Assembly (NCBI RefSeq): GCF_030247195.1
Contig: NC_080671.1
Location: 432,512,539 to 432,576,538 of the forward strand
DNA: 64,000 nucleotides
From: Topomyia yanbarensis
Lineage: Eukaryota > Arthropoda > Insecta > Diptera > Culicidae
Reading direction: 5' to 3'
Of the stretch, positions 11,089 to 23,620 are shown piece after piece. The notes beneath the pieces were generated by a model. It searched no databases and had not been told where the DNA came from. It was given only the letters and a program-made list of their open reading frames with translations. Position numbers and translations under genes: made by a program. Positions within the stretch are counted from its first letter, which is position 1. Every line of letters starts with the position of its first letter.

Positions 11089-12269
11089 CTGTATCAGTAA
11101 TTTTCATTATTCCTTCGAGAGTGAAGAATTAAGGCTTTCCAATATCCCAACCTTTCCCTTCCTCTTCCATCAAAACCATAAGTCGATATGGAAAGGCAAC
11201 CATTTCCGAATAAAATGAGAAACGTGCCAATCGAGGCAATATTCTCTAATTCTTGATAACTAAAAGACCAACATTAAAAACAGTGATAGTTATTAGCTAT
11301 TAAATAAGCGATAGTATTAAATAGCGGTTTAAAATGCAGCCACAACTCATTCGATTTCCTGGCTTATGGCTAGTATTTAAAGAAGTATGTCATACAATTT
11401 TTAACTTTATTTTCCATTTCACTGAACAGAATTTTGTTAATACTGAATTTGGCTCAGTATCGAAGAATAAAATACCGTCCGGACCGCAAATCGAACAATT
11501 TACCCTATGATTTCTTTTATTATCGCATATCGCATAGCTCGCACACAAAACAAAGCATACATTCCGCCCGTGTTGGGTGCGATAGAAATAGAAAAAAAAG
11601 CGTTTATAAACGCAAAATTTAACCTTGGGATATAAATCCGATTTTTTTCTGTCGATGTTGCTGATGCTTTATTTGACGAAGCTGTCGTTCGTTAGACAGC
11701 GATAATATTTGTCAGCTTGTGCGTCAAACGAAAAGTCAGTTCGGCTGATGGGGGGAAAGAACTGCTATTAAATACCTGGTTTATAAGCGCTGTTCCGTTT
11801 GTCAAGTGAATGTTGTTACAAGTTGTTCTGCAAGAAAGAAGAGATAATTCAGATGGTTATTATTAAATTTAGTTGAATGAATGTTATAGGACGGCCGACC
11901 ACGCGCCTACTTTGAATGAAATTCGATGGAGACGCATGGTTGTCGCAAAAGATTTTATTTTTATATTTCTCGAACAACACAAATGAATCTAACTAACGCC
12001 GACCGCGTCCAAGCTGAATCACACAACCCGCATGACGCTCTGTCCTTCCGATCGTGCGTCGATGGGGCTGATATGATAGCCCCTATCAATGACCTTCCCA
12101 CTCCGTCATGCGGTTTTGATTTTACTTTGCGCAGCAATAAAATAAATTGAGAAATAAAAAAAGAATAAACCCAATCGTGGTTCAGCCAGCACACAGACAT
12201 CGTCGGACGGAATCAGCCCAATTATTATTACCGAAGCACTCGCGAGCGCATTGCTAACCTAAACTCAAA

Positions 12270-12271
<2 letters not shown>
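11089..12271. other. Sequence without a supported gene
   Basis: No recognisable domain, TIR or tandem array. Short frames at 11,434-11,622 and 11,926-12,150 have no family resemblance. The stretch becomes slightly less AT-rich towards the CA microsatellite. Confidence 0.35.

Positions 12272-12344
<73 letters not shown>
12272..12344 (+). repeat. (CA)n microsatellite
   Basis: An uninterrupted dinucleotide run of about 36 CA units. It is likely length-polymorphic. Confidence 0.98.
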
Positions 12345-12345
<1 letters not shown>

Positions 12346-13109
12346 GTACATTGGAGCCGATTGTATCGAATATCATCATTAGCATGCGCTTAGCCACCAG
12401 CCAGCTTACACAGCAGTTATAGCGGTTGAAGCGTTAATGCGTTAACAACTGTACCTACACACAGCGACTGAAGGAAAAACAAGAGCCGAAGAAGTTTGCG
12501 TGATTCCCAGCTGGTACCAACACAACACATTGAACTGAGGAGGAAGTTAGGTATCGCGAGTTTGGTTGGCGTACAATCGGTTATAATTGAATCAATTCTT
12601 GCATTATTGGTAGCGTCATGGTTCACGTATGGAAGGTTGCCGTGTGCGCGGTTAAATCTGGATTCTAAAAAAATTCAACGATTTTTCTTTGTTGAAACCG
12701 TCCGATGAAAATCATTTGAATCATTCCCAAGAGGATTGGTTATTTTGTTTCGAGACGTCCCAATATTGTGAAGTGAATCCACCAAAAGTCACTATATTGC
12801 ATCAAATATTTGACAACGAAAAAAATATGAACATTTGGCGAATGTCTATCAAATGTATGTAGATATTTGACAGGAAAAAAATAAAATTTCTGTTTTTTTT
12901 CTGCTCAAAATAAGATCAATGCTTCTTAATTTTACGGAACACATTTCTTACATGATGCAACTGGATACAAGAAACTTCCGTTAACGGTGCATTTATTGTT
13001 ATCGGCTGGCAGAGATTGATAGCAAGCTGAAGGGATTCAGTAGATATTTCTAATTTCCAGTTACAAGCCAAAGTTCACATATTTTTAAGTTATTACACCA
13101 GAGAAAAAT
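12345..13109. other. Unique flank of the heptamer satellite
   Basis: No gene recognised. There is no gradual decay of the satellite on this side: the array begins abruptly after GAGAAAAAT with one variant unit, AGCTTTA at 13,110-13,116. Confidence 0.4.
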
Positions 13110-13116
13110 AGCTTTA

Positions 13117-16100
13117 AGCTTTTAGCTTTTAGCTTTTAGCTTTTAGCTTTTAGCTTTTAGCTTTTAGCTTTTAGCTTTTAGCTTTTAGCTTTTAGCTTTT
13201 AGCTTTTAGCTTTTAGCTTTTAGCTTTTAGCTTTTAGCTTTTAGCTTTTAGCTTTTAGCTTTTAGCTTTTAGCTTTTAGCTTTTAGCTTTTAGCTTTTAG
13301 CTTTTAGCTTTTAGCTTTTAGCTTTTAGCTTTTAGCTTTTAGCTTTTAGCTTTTAGCTTTTAGCTTTTAGCTTTTAGCTTTTAGCTTTTAGCTTTTAGCT
13401 TTTAGCTTTTAGCTTTTAGCTTTTAGCTTTTAGCTTTTAGCTTTTAGCTTTTAGCTTTTAGCTTTTAGCTTTTAGCTTTTAGCTTTTAGCTTTTAGCTTT
13501 TAGCTTTTAGCTTTTAGCTTTTAGCTTTTAGCTTTTAGCTTTTAGCTTTTAGCTTTTAGCTTTTAGCTTTTAGCTTTTAGCTTTTAGCTTTTAGCTTTTA
13601 GCTTTTAGCTTTTAGCTTTTAGCTTTTAGCTTTTAGCTTTTAGCTTTTAGCTTTTAGCTTTTAGCTTTTAGCTTTTAGCTTTTAGCTTTTAGCTTTTAGC
13701 TTTTAGCTTTTAGCTTTTAGCTTTTAGCTTTTAGCTTTTAGCTTTTAGCTTTTAGCTTTTAGCTTTTAGCTTTTAGCTTTTAGCTTTTAGCTTTTAGCTT
13801 TTAGCTTTTAGCTTTTAGCTTTTAGCTTTTAGCTTTTAGCTTTTAGCTTTTAGCTTTTAGCTTTTAGCTTTTAGCTTTTAGCTTTTAGCTTTTAGCTTTT
13901 AGCTTTTAGCTTTTAGCTTTTAGCTTTTAGCTTTTAGCTTTTAGCTTTTAGCTTTTAGCTTTTAGCTTTTAGCTTTTAGCTTTTAGCTTTTAGCTTTTAG
14001 CTTTTAGCTTTTAGCTTTTAGCTTTTAGCTTTTAGCTTTTAGCTTTTAGCTTTTAGCTTTTAGCTTTTAGCTTTTAGCTTTTAGCTTTTAGCTTTTAGCT
14101 TTTAGCTTTTAGCTTTTAGCTTTTAGCTTTTAGCTTTTAGCTTTTAGCTTTTAGCTTTTAGCTTTTAGCTTTTAGCTTTTAGCTTTTAGCTTTTAGCTTT
14201 TAGCTTTTAGCTTTTAGCTTTTAGCTTTTAGCTTTTAGCTTTTAGCTTTTAGCTTTTAGCTTTTAGCTTTTAGCTTTTAGCTTTTAGCTTTTAGCTTTTA
14301 GCTTTTAGCTTTTAGCTTTTAGCTTTTAGCTTTTAGCTTTTAGCTTTTAGCTTTTAGCTTTTAGCTTTTAGCTTTTAGCTTTTAGCTTTTAGCTTTTAGC
14401 TTTTAGCTTTTAGCTTTTAGCTTTTAGCTTTTAGCTTTTAGCTTTTAGCTTTTAGCTTTTAGCTTTTAGCTTTTAGCTTTTAGCTTTTAGCTTTTAGCTT
14501 TTAGCTTTTAGCTTTTAGCTTTTAGCTTTTAGCTTTTAGCTTTTAGCTTTTAGCTTTTAGCTTTTAGCTTTTAGCTTTTAGCTTTTAGCTTTTAGCTTTT
14601 AGCTTTTAGCTTTTAGCTTTTAGCTTTTAGCTTTTAGCTTTTAGCTTTTAGCTTTTAGCTTTTAGCTTTTAGCTTTTAGCTTTTAGCTTTTAGCTTTTAG
14701 CTTTTAGCTTTTAGCTTTTAGCTTTTAGCTTTTAGCTTTTAGCTTTTAGCTTTTAGCTTTTAGCTTTTAGCTTTTAGCTTTTAGCTTTTAGCTTTTAGCT
14801 TTTAGCTTTTAGCTTTTAGCTTTTAGCTTTTAGCTTTTAGCTTTTAGCTTTTAGCTTTTAGCTTTTAGCTTTTAGCTTTTAGCTTTTAGCTTTTAGCTTT
14901 TAGCTTTTAGCTTTTAGCTTTTAGCTTTTAGCTTTTAGCTTTTAGCTTTTAGCTTTTAGCTTTTAGCTTTTAGCTTTTAGCTTTTAGCTTTTAGCTTTTA
15001 GCTTTTAGCTTTTAGCTTTTAGCTTTTAGCTTTTAGCTTTTAGCTTTTAGCTTTTAGCTTTTAGCTTTTAGCTTTTAGCTTTTAGCTTTTAGCTTTTAGC
15101 TTTTAGCTTTTAGCTTTTAGCTTTTAGCTTTTAGCTTTTAGCTTTTAGCTTTTAGCTTTTAGCTTTTAGCTTTTAGCTTTTAGCTTTTAGCTTTTAGCTT
15201 TTAGCTTTTAGCTTTTAGCTTTTAGCTTTTAGCTTTTAGCTTTTAGCTTTTAGCTTTTAGCTTTTAGCTTTTAGCTTTTAGCTTTTAGCTTTTAGCTTTT
15301 AGCTTTTAGCTTTTAGCTTTTAGCTTTTAGCTTTTAGCTTTTAGCTTTTAGCTTTTAGCTTTTAGCTTTTAGCTTTTAGCTTTTAGCTTTTAGCTTTTAG
15401 CTTTTAGCTTTTAGCTTTTAGCTTTTAGCTTTTAGCTTTTAGCTTTTAGCTTTTAGCTTTTAGCTTTTAGCTTTTAGCTTTTAGCTTTTAGCTTTTAGCT
15501 TTTAGCTTTTAGCTTTTAGCTTTTAGCTTTTAGCTTTTAGCTTTTAGCTTTTAGCTTTTAGCTTTTAGCTTTTAGCTTTTAGCTTTTAGCTTTTAGCTTT
15601 TAGCTTTTAGCTTTTAGCTTTTAGCTTTTAGCTTTTAGCTTTTAGCTTTTAGCTTTTAGCTTTTAGCTTTTAGCTTTTAGCTTTTAGCTTTTAGCTTTTA
15701 GCTTTTAGCTTTTAGCTTTTAGCTTTTAGCTTTTAGCTTTTAGCTTTTAGCTTTTAGCTTTTAGCTTTTAGCTTTTAGCTTTTAGCTTTTAGCTTTTAGC
15801 TTTTAGCTTTTAGCTTTTAGCTTTTAGCTTTTAGCTTTTAGCTTTTAGCTTTTAGCTTTTAGCTTTTAGCTTTTAGCTTTTAGCTTTTAGCTTTTAGCTT
15901 TTAGCTTTTAGCTTTTAGCTTTTAGCTTTTAGCTTTTAGCTTTTAGCTTTTAGCTTTTAGCTTTTAGCTTTTAGCTTTTAGCTTTTAGCTTTTAGCTTTT
16001 AGCTTTTAGCTTTTAGCTTTTAGCTTTTAGCTTTTAGCTTTTAGCTTTTAGCTTTTAGCTTTTAGCTTTTAGCTTTTAGCTTTTAGCTTTTAGCTTTTAG

Positions 16101-19100
16101 CTTTTAGCTTTTAGCTTTTAGCTTTTAGCTTTTAGCTTTTAGCTTTTAGCTTTTAGCTTTTAGCTTTTAGCTTTTAGCTTTTAGCTTTTAGCTTTTAGCT
16201 TTTAGCTTTTAGCTTTTAGCTTTTAGCTTTTAGCTTTTAGCTTTTAGCTTTTAGCTTTTAGCTTTTAGCTTTTAGCTTTTAGCTTTTAGCTTTTAGCTTT
16301 TAGCTTTTAGCTTTTAGCTTTTAGCTTTTAGCTTTTAGCTTTTAGCTTTTAGCTTTTAGCTTTTAGCTTTTAGCTTTTAGCTTTTAGCTTTTAGCTTTTA
16401 GCTTTTAGCTTTTAGCTTTTAGCTTTTAGCTTTTAGCTTTTAGCTTTTAGCTTTTAGCTTTTAGCTTTTAGCTTTTAGCTTTTAGCTTTTAGCTTTTAGC
16501 TTTTAGCTTTTAGCTTTTAGCTTTTAGCTTTTAGCTTTTAGCTTTTAGCTTTTAGCTTTTAGCTTTTAGCTTTTAGCTTTTAGCTTTTAGCTTTTAGCTT
16601 TTAGCTTTTAGCTTTTAGCTTTTAGCTTTTAGCTTTTAGCTTTTAGCTTTTAGCTTTTAGCTTTTAGCTTTTAGCTTTTAGCTTTTAGCTTTTAGCTTTT
16701 AGCTTTTAGCTTTTAGCTTTTAGCTTTTAGCTTTTAGCTTTTAGCTTTTAGCTTTTAGCTTTTAGCTTTTAGCTTTTAGCTTTTAGCTTTTAGCTTTTAG
16801 CTTTTAGCTTTTAGCTTTTAGCTTTTAGCTTTTAGCTTTTAGCTTTTAGCTTTTAGCTTTTAGCTTTTAGCTTTTAGCTTTTAGCTTTTAGCTTTTAGCT
16901 TTTAGCTTTTAGCTTTTAGCTTTTAGCTTTTAGCTTTTAGCTTTTAGCTTTTAGCTTTTAGCTTTTAGCTTTTAGCTTTTAGCTTTTAGCTTTTAGCTTT
17001 TAGCTTTTAGCTTTTAGCTTTTAGCTTTTAGCTTTTAGCTTTTAGCTTTTAGCTTTTAGCTTTTAGCTTTTAGCTTTTAGCTTTTAGCTTTTAGCTTTTA
17101 GCTTTTAGCTTTTAGCTTTTAGCTTTTAGCTTTTAGCTTTTAGCTTTTAGCTTTTAGCTTTTAGCTTTTAGCTTTTAGCTTTTAGCTTTTAGCTTTTAGC
17201 TTTTAGCTTTTAGCTTTTAGCTTTTAGCTTTTAGCTTTTAGCTTTTAGCTTTTAGCTTTTAGCTTTTAGCTTTTAGCTTTTAGCTTTTAGCTTTTAGCTT
17301 TTAGCTTTTAGCTTTTAGCTTTTAGCTTTTAGCTTTTAGCTTTTAGCTTTTAGCTTTTAGCTTTTAGCTTTTAGCTTTTAGCTTTTAGCTTTTAGCTTTT
17401 AGCTTTTAGCTTTTAGCTTTTAGCTTTTAGCTTTTAGCTTTTAGCTTTTAGCTTTTAGCTTTTAGCTTTTAGCTTTTAGCTTTTAGCTTTTAGCTTTTAG
17501 CTTTTAGCTTTTAGCTTTTAGCTTTTAGCTTTTAGCTTTTAGCTTTTAGCTTTTAGCTTTTAGCTTTTAGCTTTTAGCTTTTAGCTTTTAGCTTTTAGCT
17601 TTTAGCTTTTAGCTTTTAGCTTTTAGCTTTTAGCTTTTAGCTTTTAGCTTTTAGCTTTTAGCTTTTAGCTTTTAGCTTTTAGCTTTTAGCTTTTAGCTTT
17701 TAGCTTTTAGCTTTTAGCTTTTAGCTTTTAGCTTTTAGCTTTTAGCTTTTAGCTTTTAGCTTTTAGCTTTTAGCTTTTAGCTTTTAGCTTTTAGCTTTTA
17801 GCTTTTAGCTTTTAGCTTTTAGCTTTTAGCTTTTAGCTTTTAGCTTTTAGCTTTTAGCTTTTAGCTTTTAGCTTTTAGCTTTTAGCTTTTAGCTTTTAGC
17901 TTTTAGCTTTTAGCTTTTAGCTTTTAGCTTTTAGCTTTTAGCTTTTAGCTTTTAGCTTTTAGCTTTTAGCTTTTAGCTTTTAGCTTTTAGCTTTTAGCTT
18001 TTAGCTTTTAGCTTTTAGCTTTTAGCTTTTAGCTTTTAGCTTTTAGCTTTTAGCTTTTAGCTTTTAGCTTTTAGCTTTTAGCTTTTAGCTTTTAGCTTTT
18101 AGCTTTTAGCTTTTAGCTTTTAGCTTTTAGCTTTTAGCTTTTAGCTTTTAGCTTTTAGCTTTTAGCTTTTAGCTTTTAGCTTTTAGCTTTTAGCTTTTAG
18201 CTTTTAGCTTTTAGCTTTTAGCTTTTAGCTTTTAGCTTTTAGCTTTTAGCTTTTAGCTTTTAGCTTTTAGCTTTTAGCTTTTAGCTTTTAGCTTTTAGCT
18301 TTTAGCTTTTAGCTTTTAGCTTTTAGCTTTTAGCTTTTAGCTTTTAGCTTTTAGCTTTTAGCTTTTAGCTTTTAGCTTTTAGCTTTTAGCTTTTAGCTTT
18401 TAGCTTTTAGCTTTTAGCTTTTAGCTTTTAGCTTTTAGCTTTTAGCTTTTAGCTTTTAGCTTTTAGCTTTTAGCTTTTAGCTTTTAGCTTTTAGCTTTTA
18501 GCTTTTAGCTTTTAGCTTTTAGCTTTTAGCTTTTAGCTTTTAGCTTTTAGCTTTTAGCTTTTAGCTTTTAGCTTTTAGCTTTTAGCTTTTAGCTTTTAGC
18601 TTTTAGCTTTTAGCTTTTAGCTTTTAGCTTTTAGCTTTTAGCTTTTAGCTTTTAGCTTTTAGCTTTTAGCTTTTAGCTTTTAGCTTTTAGCTTTTAGCTT
18701 TTAGCTTTTAGCTTTTAGCTTTTAGCTTTTAGCTTTTAGCTTTTAGCTTTTAGCTTTTAGCTTTTAGCTTTTAGCTTTTAGCTTTTAGCTTTTAGCTTTT
18801 AGCTTTTAGCTTTTAGCTTTTAGCTTTTAGCTTTTAGCTTTTAGCTTTTAGCTTTTAGCTTTTAGCTTTTAGCTTTTAGCTTTTAGCTTTTAGCTTTTAG
18901 CTTTTAGCTTTTAGCTTTTAGCTTTTAGCTTTTAGCTTTTAGCTTTTAGCTTTTAGCTTTTAGCTTTTAGCTTTTAGCTTTTAGCTTTTAGCTTTTAGCT
19001 TTTAGCTTTTAGCTTTTAGCTTTTAGCTTTTAGCTTTTAGCTTTTAGCTTTTAGCTTTTAGCTTTTAGCTTTTAGCTTTTAGCTTTTAGCTTTTAGCTTT

Positions 19101-22100
19101 TAGCTTTTAGCTTTTAGCTTTTAGCTTTTAGCTTTTAGCTTTTAGCTTTTAGCTTTTAGCTTTTAGCTTTTAGCTTTTAGCTTTTAGCTTTTAGCTTTTA
19201 GCTTTTAGCTTTTAGCTTTTAGCTTTTAGCTTTTAGCTTTTAGCTTTTAGCTTTTAGCTTTTAGCTTTTAGCTTTTAGCTTTTAGCTTTTAGCTTTTAGC
19301 TTTTAGCTTTTAGCTTTTAGCTTTTAGCTTTTAGCTTTTAGCTTTTAGCTTTTAGCTTTTAGCTTTTAGCTTTTAGCTTTTAGCTTTTAGCTTTTAGCTT
19401 TTAGCTTTTAGCTTTTAGCTTTTAGCTTTTAGCTTTTAGCTTTTAGCTTTTAGCTTTTAGCTTTTAGCTTTTAGCTTTTAGCTTTTAGCTTTTAGCTTTT
19501 AGCTTTTAGCTTTTAGCTTTTAGCTTTTAGCTTTTAGCTTTTAGCTTTTAGCTTTTAGCTTTTAGCTTTTAGCTTTTAGCTTTTAGCTTTTAGCTTTTAG
19601 CTTTTAGCTTTTAGCTTTTAGCTTTTAGCTTTTAGCTTTTAGCTTTTAGCTTTTAGCTTTTAGCTTTTAGCTTTTAGCTTTTAGCTTTTAGCTTTTAGCT
19701 TTTAGCTTTTAGCTTTTAGCTTTTAGCTTTTAGCTTTTAGCTTTTAGCTTTTAGCTTTTAGCTTTTAGCTTTTAGCTTTTAGCTTTTAGCTTTTAGCTTT
19801 TAGCTTTTAGCTTTTAGCTTTTAGCTTTTAGCTTTTAGCTTTTAGCTTTTAGCTTTTAGCTTTTAGCTTTTAGCTTTTAGCTTTTAGCTTTTAGCTTTTA
19901 GCTTTTAGCTTTTAGCTTTTAGCTTTTAGCTTTTAGCTTTTAGCTTTTAGCTTTTAGCTTTTAGCTTTTAGCTTTTAGCTTTTAGCTTTTAGCTTTTAGC
20001 TTTTAGCTTTTAGCTTTTAGCTTTTAGCTTTTAGCTTTTAGCTTTTAGCTTTTAGCTTTTAGCTTTTAGCTTTTAGCTTTTAGCTTTTAGCTTTTAGCTT
20101 TTAGCTTTTAGCTTTTAGCTTTTAGCTTTTAGCTTTTAGCTTTTAGCTTTTAGCTTTTAGCTTTTAGCTTTTAGCTTTTAGCTTTTAGCTTTTAGCTTTT
20201 AGCTTTTAGCTTTTAGCTTTTAGCTTTTAGCTTTTAGCTTTTAGCTTTTAGCTTTTAGCTTTTAGCTTTTAGCTTTTAGCTTTTAGCTTTTAGCTTTTAG
20301 CTTTTAGCTTTTAGCTTTTAGCTTTTAGCTTTTAGCTTTTAGCTTTTAGCTTTTAGCTTTTAGCTTTTAGCTTTTAGCTTTTAGCTTTTAGCTTTTAGCT
20401 TTTAGCTTTTAGCTTTTAGCTTTTAGCTTTTAGCTTTTAGCTTTTAGCTTTTAGCTTTTAGCTTTTAGCTTTTAGCTTTTAGCTTTTAGCTTTTAGCTTT
20501 TAGCTTTTAGCTTTTAGCTTTTAGCTTTTAGCTTTTAGCTTTTAGCTTTTAGCTTTTAGCTTTTAGCTTTTAGCTTTTAGCTTTTAGCTTTTAGCTTTTA
20601 GCTTTTAGCTTTTAGCTTTTAGCTTTTAGCTTTTAGCTTTTAGCTTTTAGCTTTTAGCTTTTAGCTTTTAGCTTTTAGCTTTTAGCTTTTAGCTTTTAGC
20701 TTTTAGCTTTTAGCTTTTAGCTTTTAGCTTTTAGCTTTTAGCTTTTAGCTTTTAGCTTTTAGCTTTTAGCTTTTAGCTTTTAGCTTTTAGCTTTTAGCTT
20801 TTAGCTTTTAGCTTTTAGCTTTTAGCTTTTAGCTTTTAGCTTTTAGCTTTTAGCTTTTAGCTTTTAGCTTTTAGCTTTTAGCTTTTAGCTTTTAGCTTTT
20901 AGCTTTTAGCTTTTAGCTTTTAGCTTTTAGCTTTTAGCTTTTAGCTTTTAGCTTTTAGCTTTTAGCTTTTAGCTTTTAGCTTTTAGCTTTTAGCTTTTAG
21001 CTTTTAGCTTTTAGCTTTTAGCTTTTAGCTTTTAGCTTTTAGCTTTTAGCTTTTAGCTTTTAGCTTTTAGCTTTTAGCTTTTAGCTTTTAGCTTTTAGCT
21101 TTTAGCTTTTAGCTTTTAGCTTTTAGCTTTTAGCTTTTAGCTTTTAGCTTTTAGCTTTTAGCTTTTAGCTTTTAGCTTTTAGCTTTTAGCTTTTAGCTTT
21201 TAGCTTTTAGCTTTTAGCTTTTAGCTTTTAGCTTTTAGCTTTTAGCTTTTAGCTTTTAGCTTTTAGCTTTTAGCTTTTAGCTTTTAGCTTTTAGCTTTTA
21301 GCTTTTAGCTTTTAGCTTTTAGCTTTTAGCTTTTAGCTTTTAGCTTTTAGCTTTTAGCTTTTAGCTTTTAGCTTTTAGCTTTTAGCTTTTAGCTTTTAGC
21401 TTTTAGCTTTTAGCTTTTAGCTTTTAGCTTTTAGCTTTTAGCTTTTAGCTTTTAGCTTTTAGCTTTTAGCTTTTAGCTTTTAGCTTTTAGCTTTTAGCTT
21501 TTAGCTTTTAGCTTTTAGCTTTTAGCTTTTAGCTTTTAGCTTTTAGCTTTTAGCTTTTAGCTTTTAGCTTTTAGCTTTTAGCTTTTAGCTTTTAGCTTTT
21601 AGCTTTTAGCTTTTAGCTTTTAGCTTTTAGCTTTTAGCTTTTAGCTTTTAGCTTTTAGCTTTTAGCTTTTAGCTTTTAGCTTTTAGCTTTTAGCTTTTAG
21701 CTTTTAGCTTTTAGCTTTTAGCTTTTAGCTTTTAGCTTTTAGCTTTTAGCTTTTAGCTTTTAGCTTTTAGCTTTTAGCTTTTAGCTTTTAGCTTTTAGCT
21801 TTTAGCTTTTAGCTTTTAGCTTTTAGCTTTTAGCTTTTAGCTTTTAGCTTTTAGCTTTTAGCTTTTAGCTTTTAGCTTTTAGCTTTTAGCTTTTAGCTTT
21901 TAGCTTTTAGCTTTTAGCTTTTAGCTTTTAGCTTTTAGCTTTTAGCTTTTAGCTTTTAGCTTTTAGCTTTTAGCTTTTAGCTTTTAGCTTTTAGCTTTTA
22001 GCTTTTAGCTTTTAGCTTTTAGCTTTTAGCTTTTAGCTTTTAGCTTTTAGCTTTTAGCTTTTAGCTTTTAGCTTTTAGCTTTTAGCTTTTAGCTTTTAGC

Positions 22101-22272
22101 TTTTAGCTTTTAGCTTTTAGCTTTTAGCTTTTAGCTTTTAGCTTTTAGCTTTTAGCTTTTAGCTTTTAGCTTTTAGCTTTTAGCTTTTAGCTTTTAGCTT
22201 TTAGCTTTTAGCTTTTAGCTTTTACCTCTTAGCTTTTAGCTTTTAGCTTTTAGCTTTTACCTCTTAGCTTTT
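13117..22272 (+). repeat. Giant AGCTTTT heptamer satellite, ~9.16 kb
   Basis: The unit is 7 nt, AGCTTTT. The first canonical unit starts at 13,117 and the last at 22,266; the difference, 9,149, is exactly 1,307 units, so the array holds 1,308 units with no net register loss. The line pattern repeats every 420 nt throughout, as expected. The only variants noticed are two ACCTCTT units at 22,224-22,230 and 22,259-22,265, exactly 35 nt apart near the right edge. Every frame on both strands hits stops (TAG, TAA), so it is non-coding. Its near-absolute homogeneity may be biological or may partly reflect assembly consensus. Confidence 0.97.
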
Positions 22273-23620
22273 AGATTTCACGTTTCTCGTTTCTCGTTTC
22301 TCGTTTCTCGTTTCTCGTTTCTCGTTTCTCGTTTCCGTTTCTCGTTTCTCGTTTCTCGTTTCTCGTTTCTCGTTTCTCGTTTCTCGTTTCTCGTTTCTCG
22401 TTTCTCGTTTCTCGTTTCTCGTTTCTCGTTTCTCGTTTCTCGTTTCTCGTTTCTCGTTTCTCGTTTCTCGTTTCTCGTTTCTCGTTTCTCGTTTCTCGTT
22501 TCTCGTTTCTCGTTTCTCGTTTCTCGTTTCTCGTTTCTCGTTTCTCGTTTCTCGTTTCTCGTTTCTCGTTTCTCGTTTCTCGTTTCTCGTTTCTCGTTTC
22601 TCGTTTCTCGTTTCTCGTTTCTCGTTTCTCGTTTCTCGTTTCTCGTTTCTCGTTTCTCGTTTCTCGTTTCTCGTTTCTCGTTTCTCGTTTCTCGTTTCTC
22701 GTTTCTCGTTTCTCGTTTCTCGTTTCTCGTTTCTCGTTTCTCGTTTCTCGTTTCTCGTTTCTCGTTTCTCGTTTCTCGTTTCTCGTTTCTCGTTTCTCGT
22801 TTCTCGTTTCTCGTTTCTCGTTTCTCGTTTCTCGTTTCTCGTTTCTCGTTTCTCGTTTCTCGTTTCTCGTTTCTCGTTTCTCGTTTCTCGTTTCTCGTTT
22901 CTCGTTTCTCGTTTCTCGTTTCTCGTTTCTCGTTTCTCGTTTCTCGTTTCTCGTTTCTCGTTTCTCGTTTCTCGTTTCTCGTTTCTCGTTTCTCGTTTCT
23001 CGTTTCTCGTTTCTCGTTTCTCGTTTCTCGTTTCTCGTTTCTCGTTTCTCGTTTCTCGTTTCTCGTTTCTCGTTTCTCGTTTCTCGTTTCTCGTTTCTCG
23101 TTTCTCGTTTCTCGTTTCTCGTTTCTCGTTTCTCGTTTCTCGTTTCTCGTTTCTCGTTTCTCGTTTCTCGTTTCTCGTTTCTCGTTTCTCGTTTCTCGTT
23201 TCTCGTTTCTCGTTTCTCGTTTCTCGTTTCTCGTTTCTCGTTTCTCGTTTCTCGTTTCTCGTTTCTCGTTTCTCGTTTCTCGTTTCTCGTTTCTCGTTTC
23301 TCGTTTCTCGTTTCTCGTTTCTCGTTTCTCGTTTCTCGTTTCTCGTTTCTCGTTTCTCGTTTCTCGTTTCTCGTTTCTCGTTTCTCGTTTCTCGTTTCTC
23401 GTTTCTCGTTTCTCGTTTCTCGTTTCTCGTTTCTCGTTTCTCGTTTCTCGTTTCTCGTTTCTCGTTTCTCGTTTCTCGTTTCTCGTTTCTCGTTTCTCGT
23501 TTCTCGTTTCTCGTTTCTCGTTTCTCGTTTCTCGTTTCTCGTTTCTCGTTTCTCGTTTCTCGTTTCTCGTTTCTCGTTTCTCGTTTCTCGTTTCTCGTTT
23601 CTCGTTTCTCGTTTCTCGTT
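22273..23620 (+). repeat. CTCGTTT heptamer satellite, ~1.35 kb
   Basis: About 190 units of a second 7-nt repeat follow the first without a break. The junction units read AGCTTTT, AGATTTC, ACGTTTC, TCGTTTC in the same 7-nt phase. One unit near 22,335 is CCGTTT, a one-base deletion. The repeat lacks stops in all three frames of both strands, which creates a spurious 463-codon minus-strand frame with the seven-residue repeat ETRNEKR. That frame is a consequence of a stop-free 7-mer and is not called as a gene. Confidence 0.96.

Noticed and set aside
13117..22272. Telomere interpretation of the AGCTTTT array
   Set aside because: The unit is not a known telomere repeat, has no G-rich strand, and is flanked by unique DNA on both sides.
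13117..23620. CRISPR-like array
   Set aside because: Contiguous 7-nt tandem repeat without spacers in a eukaryotic context.
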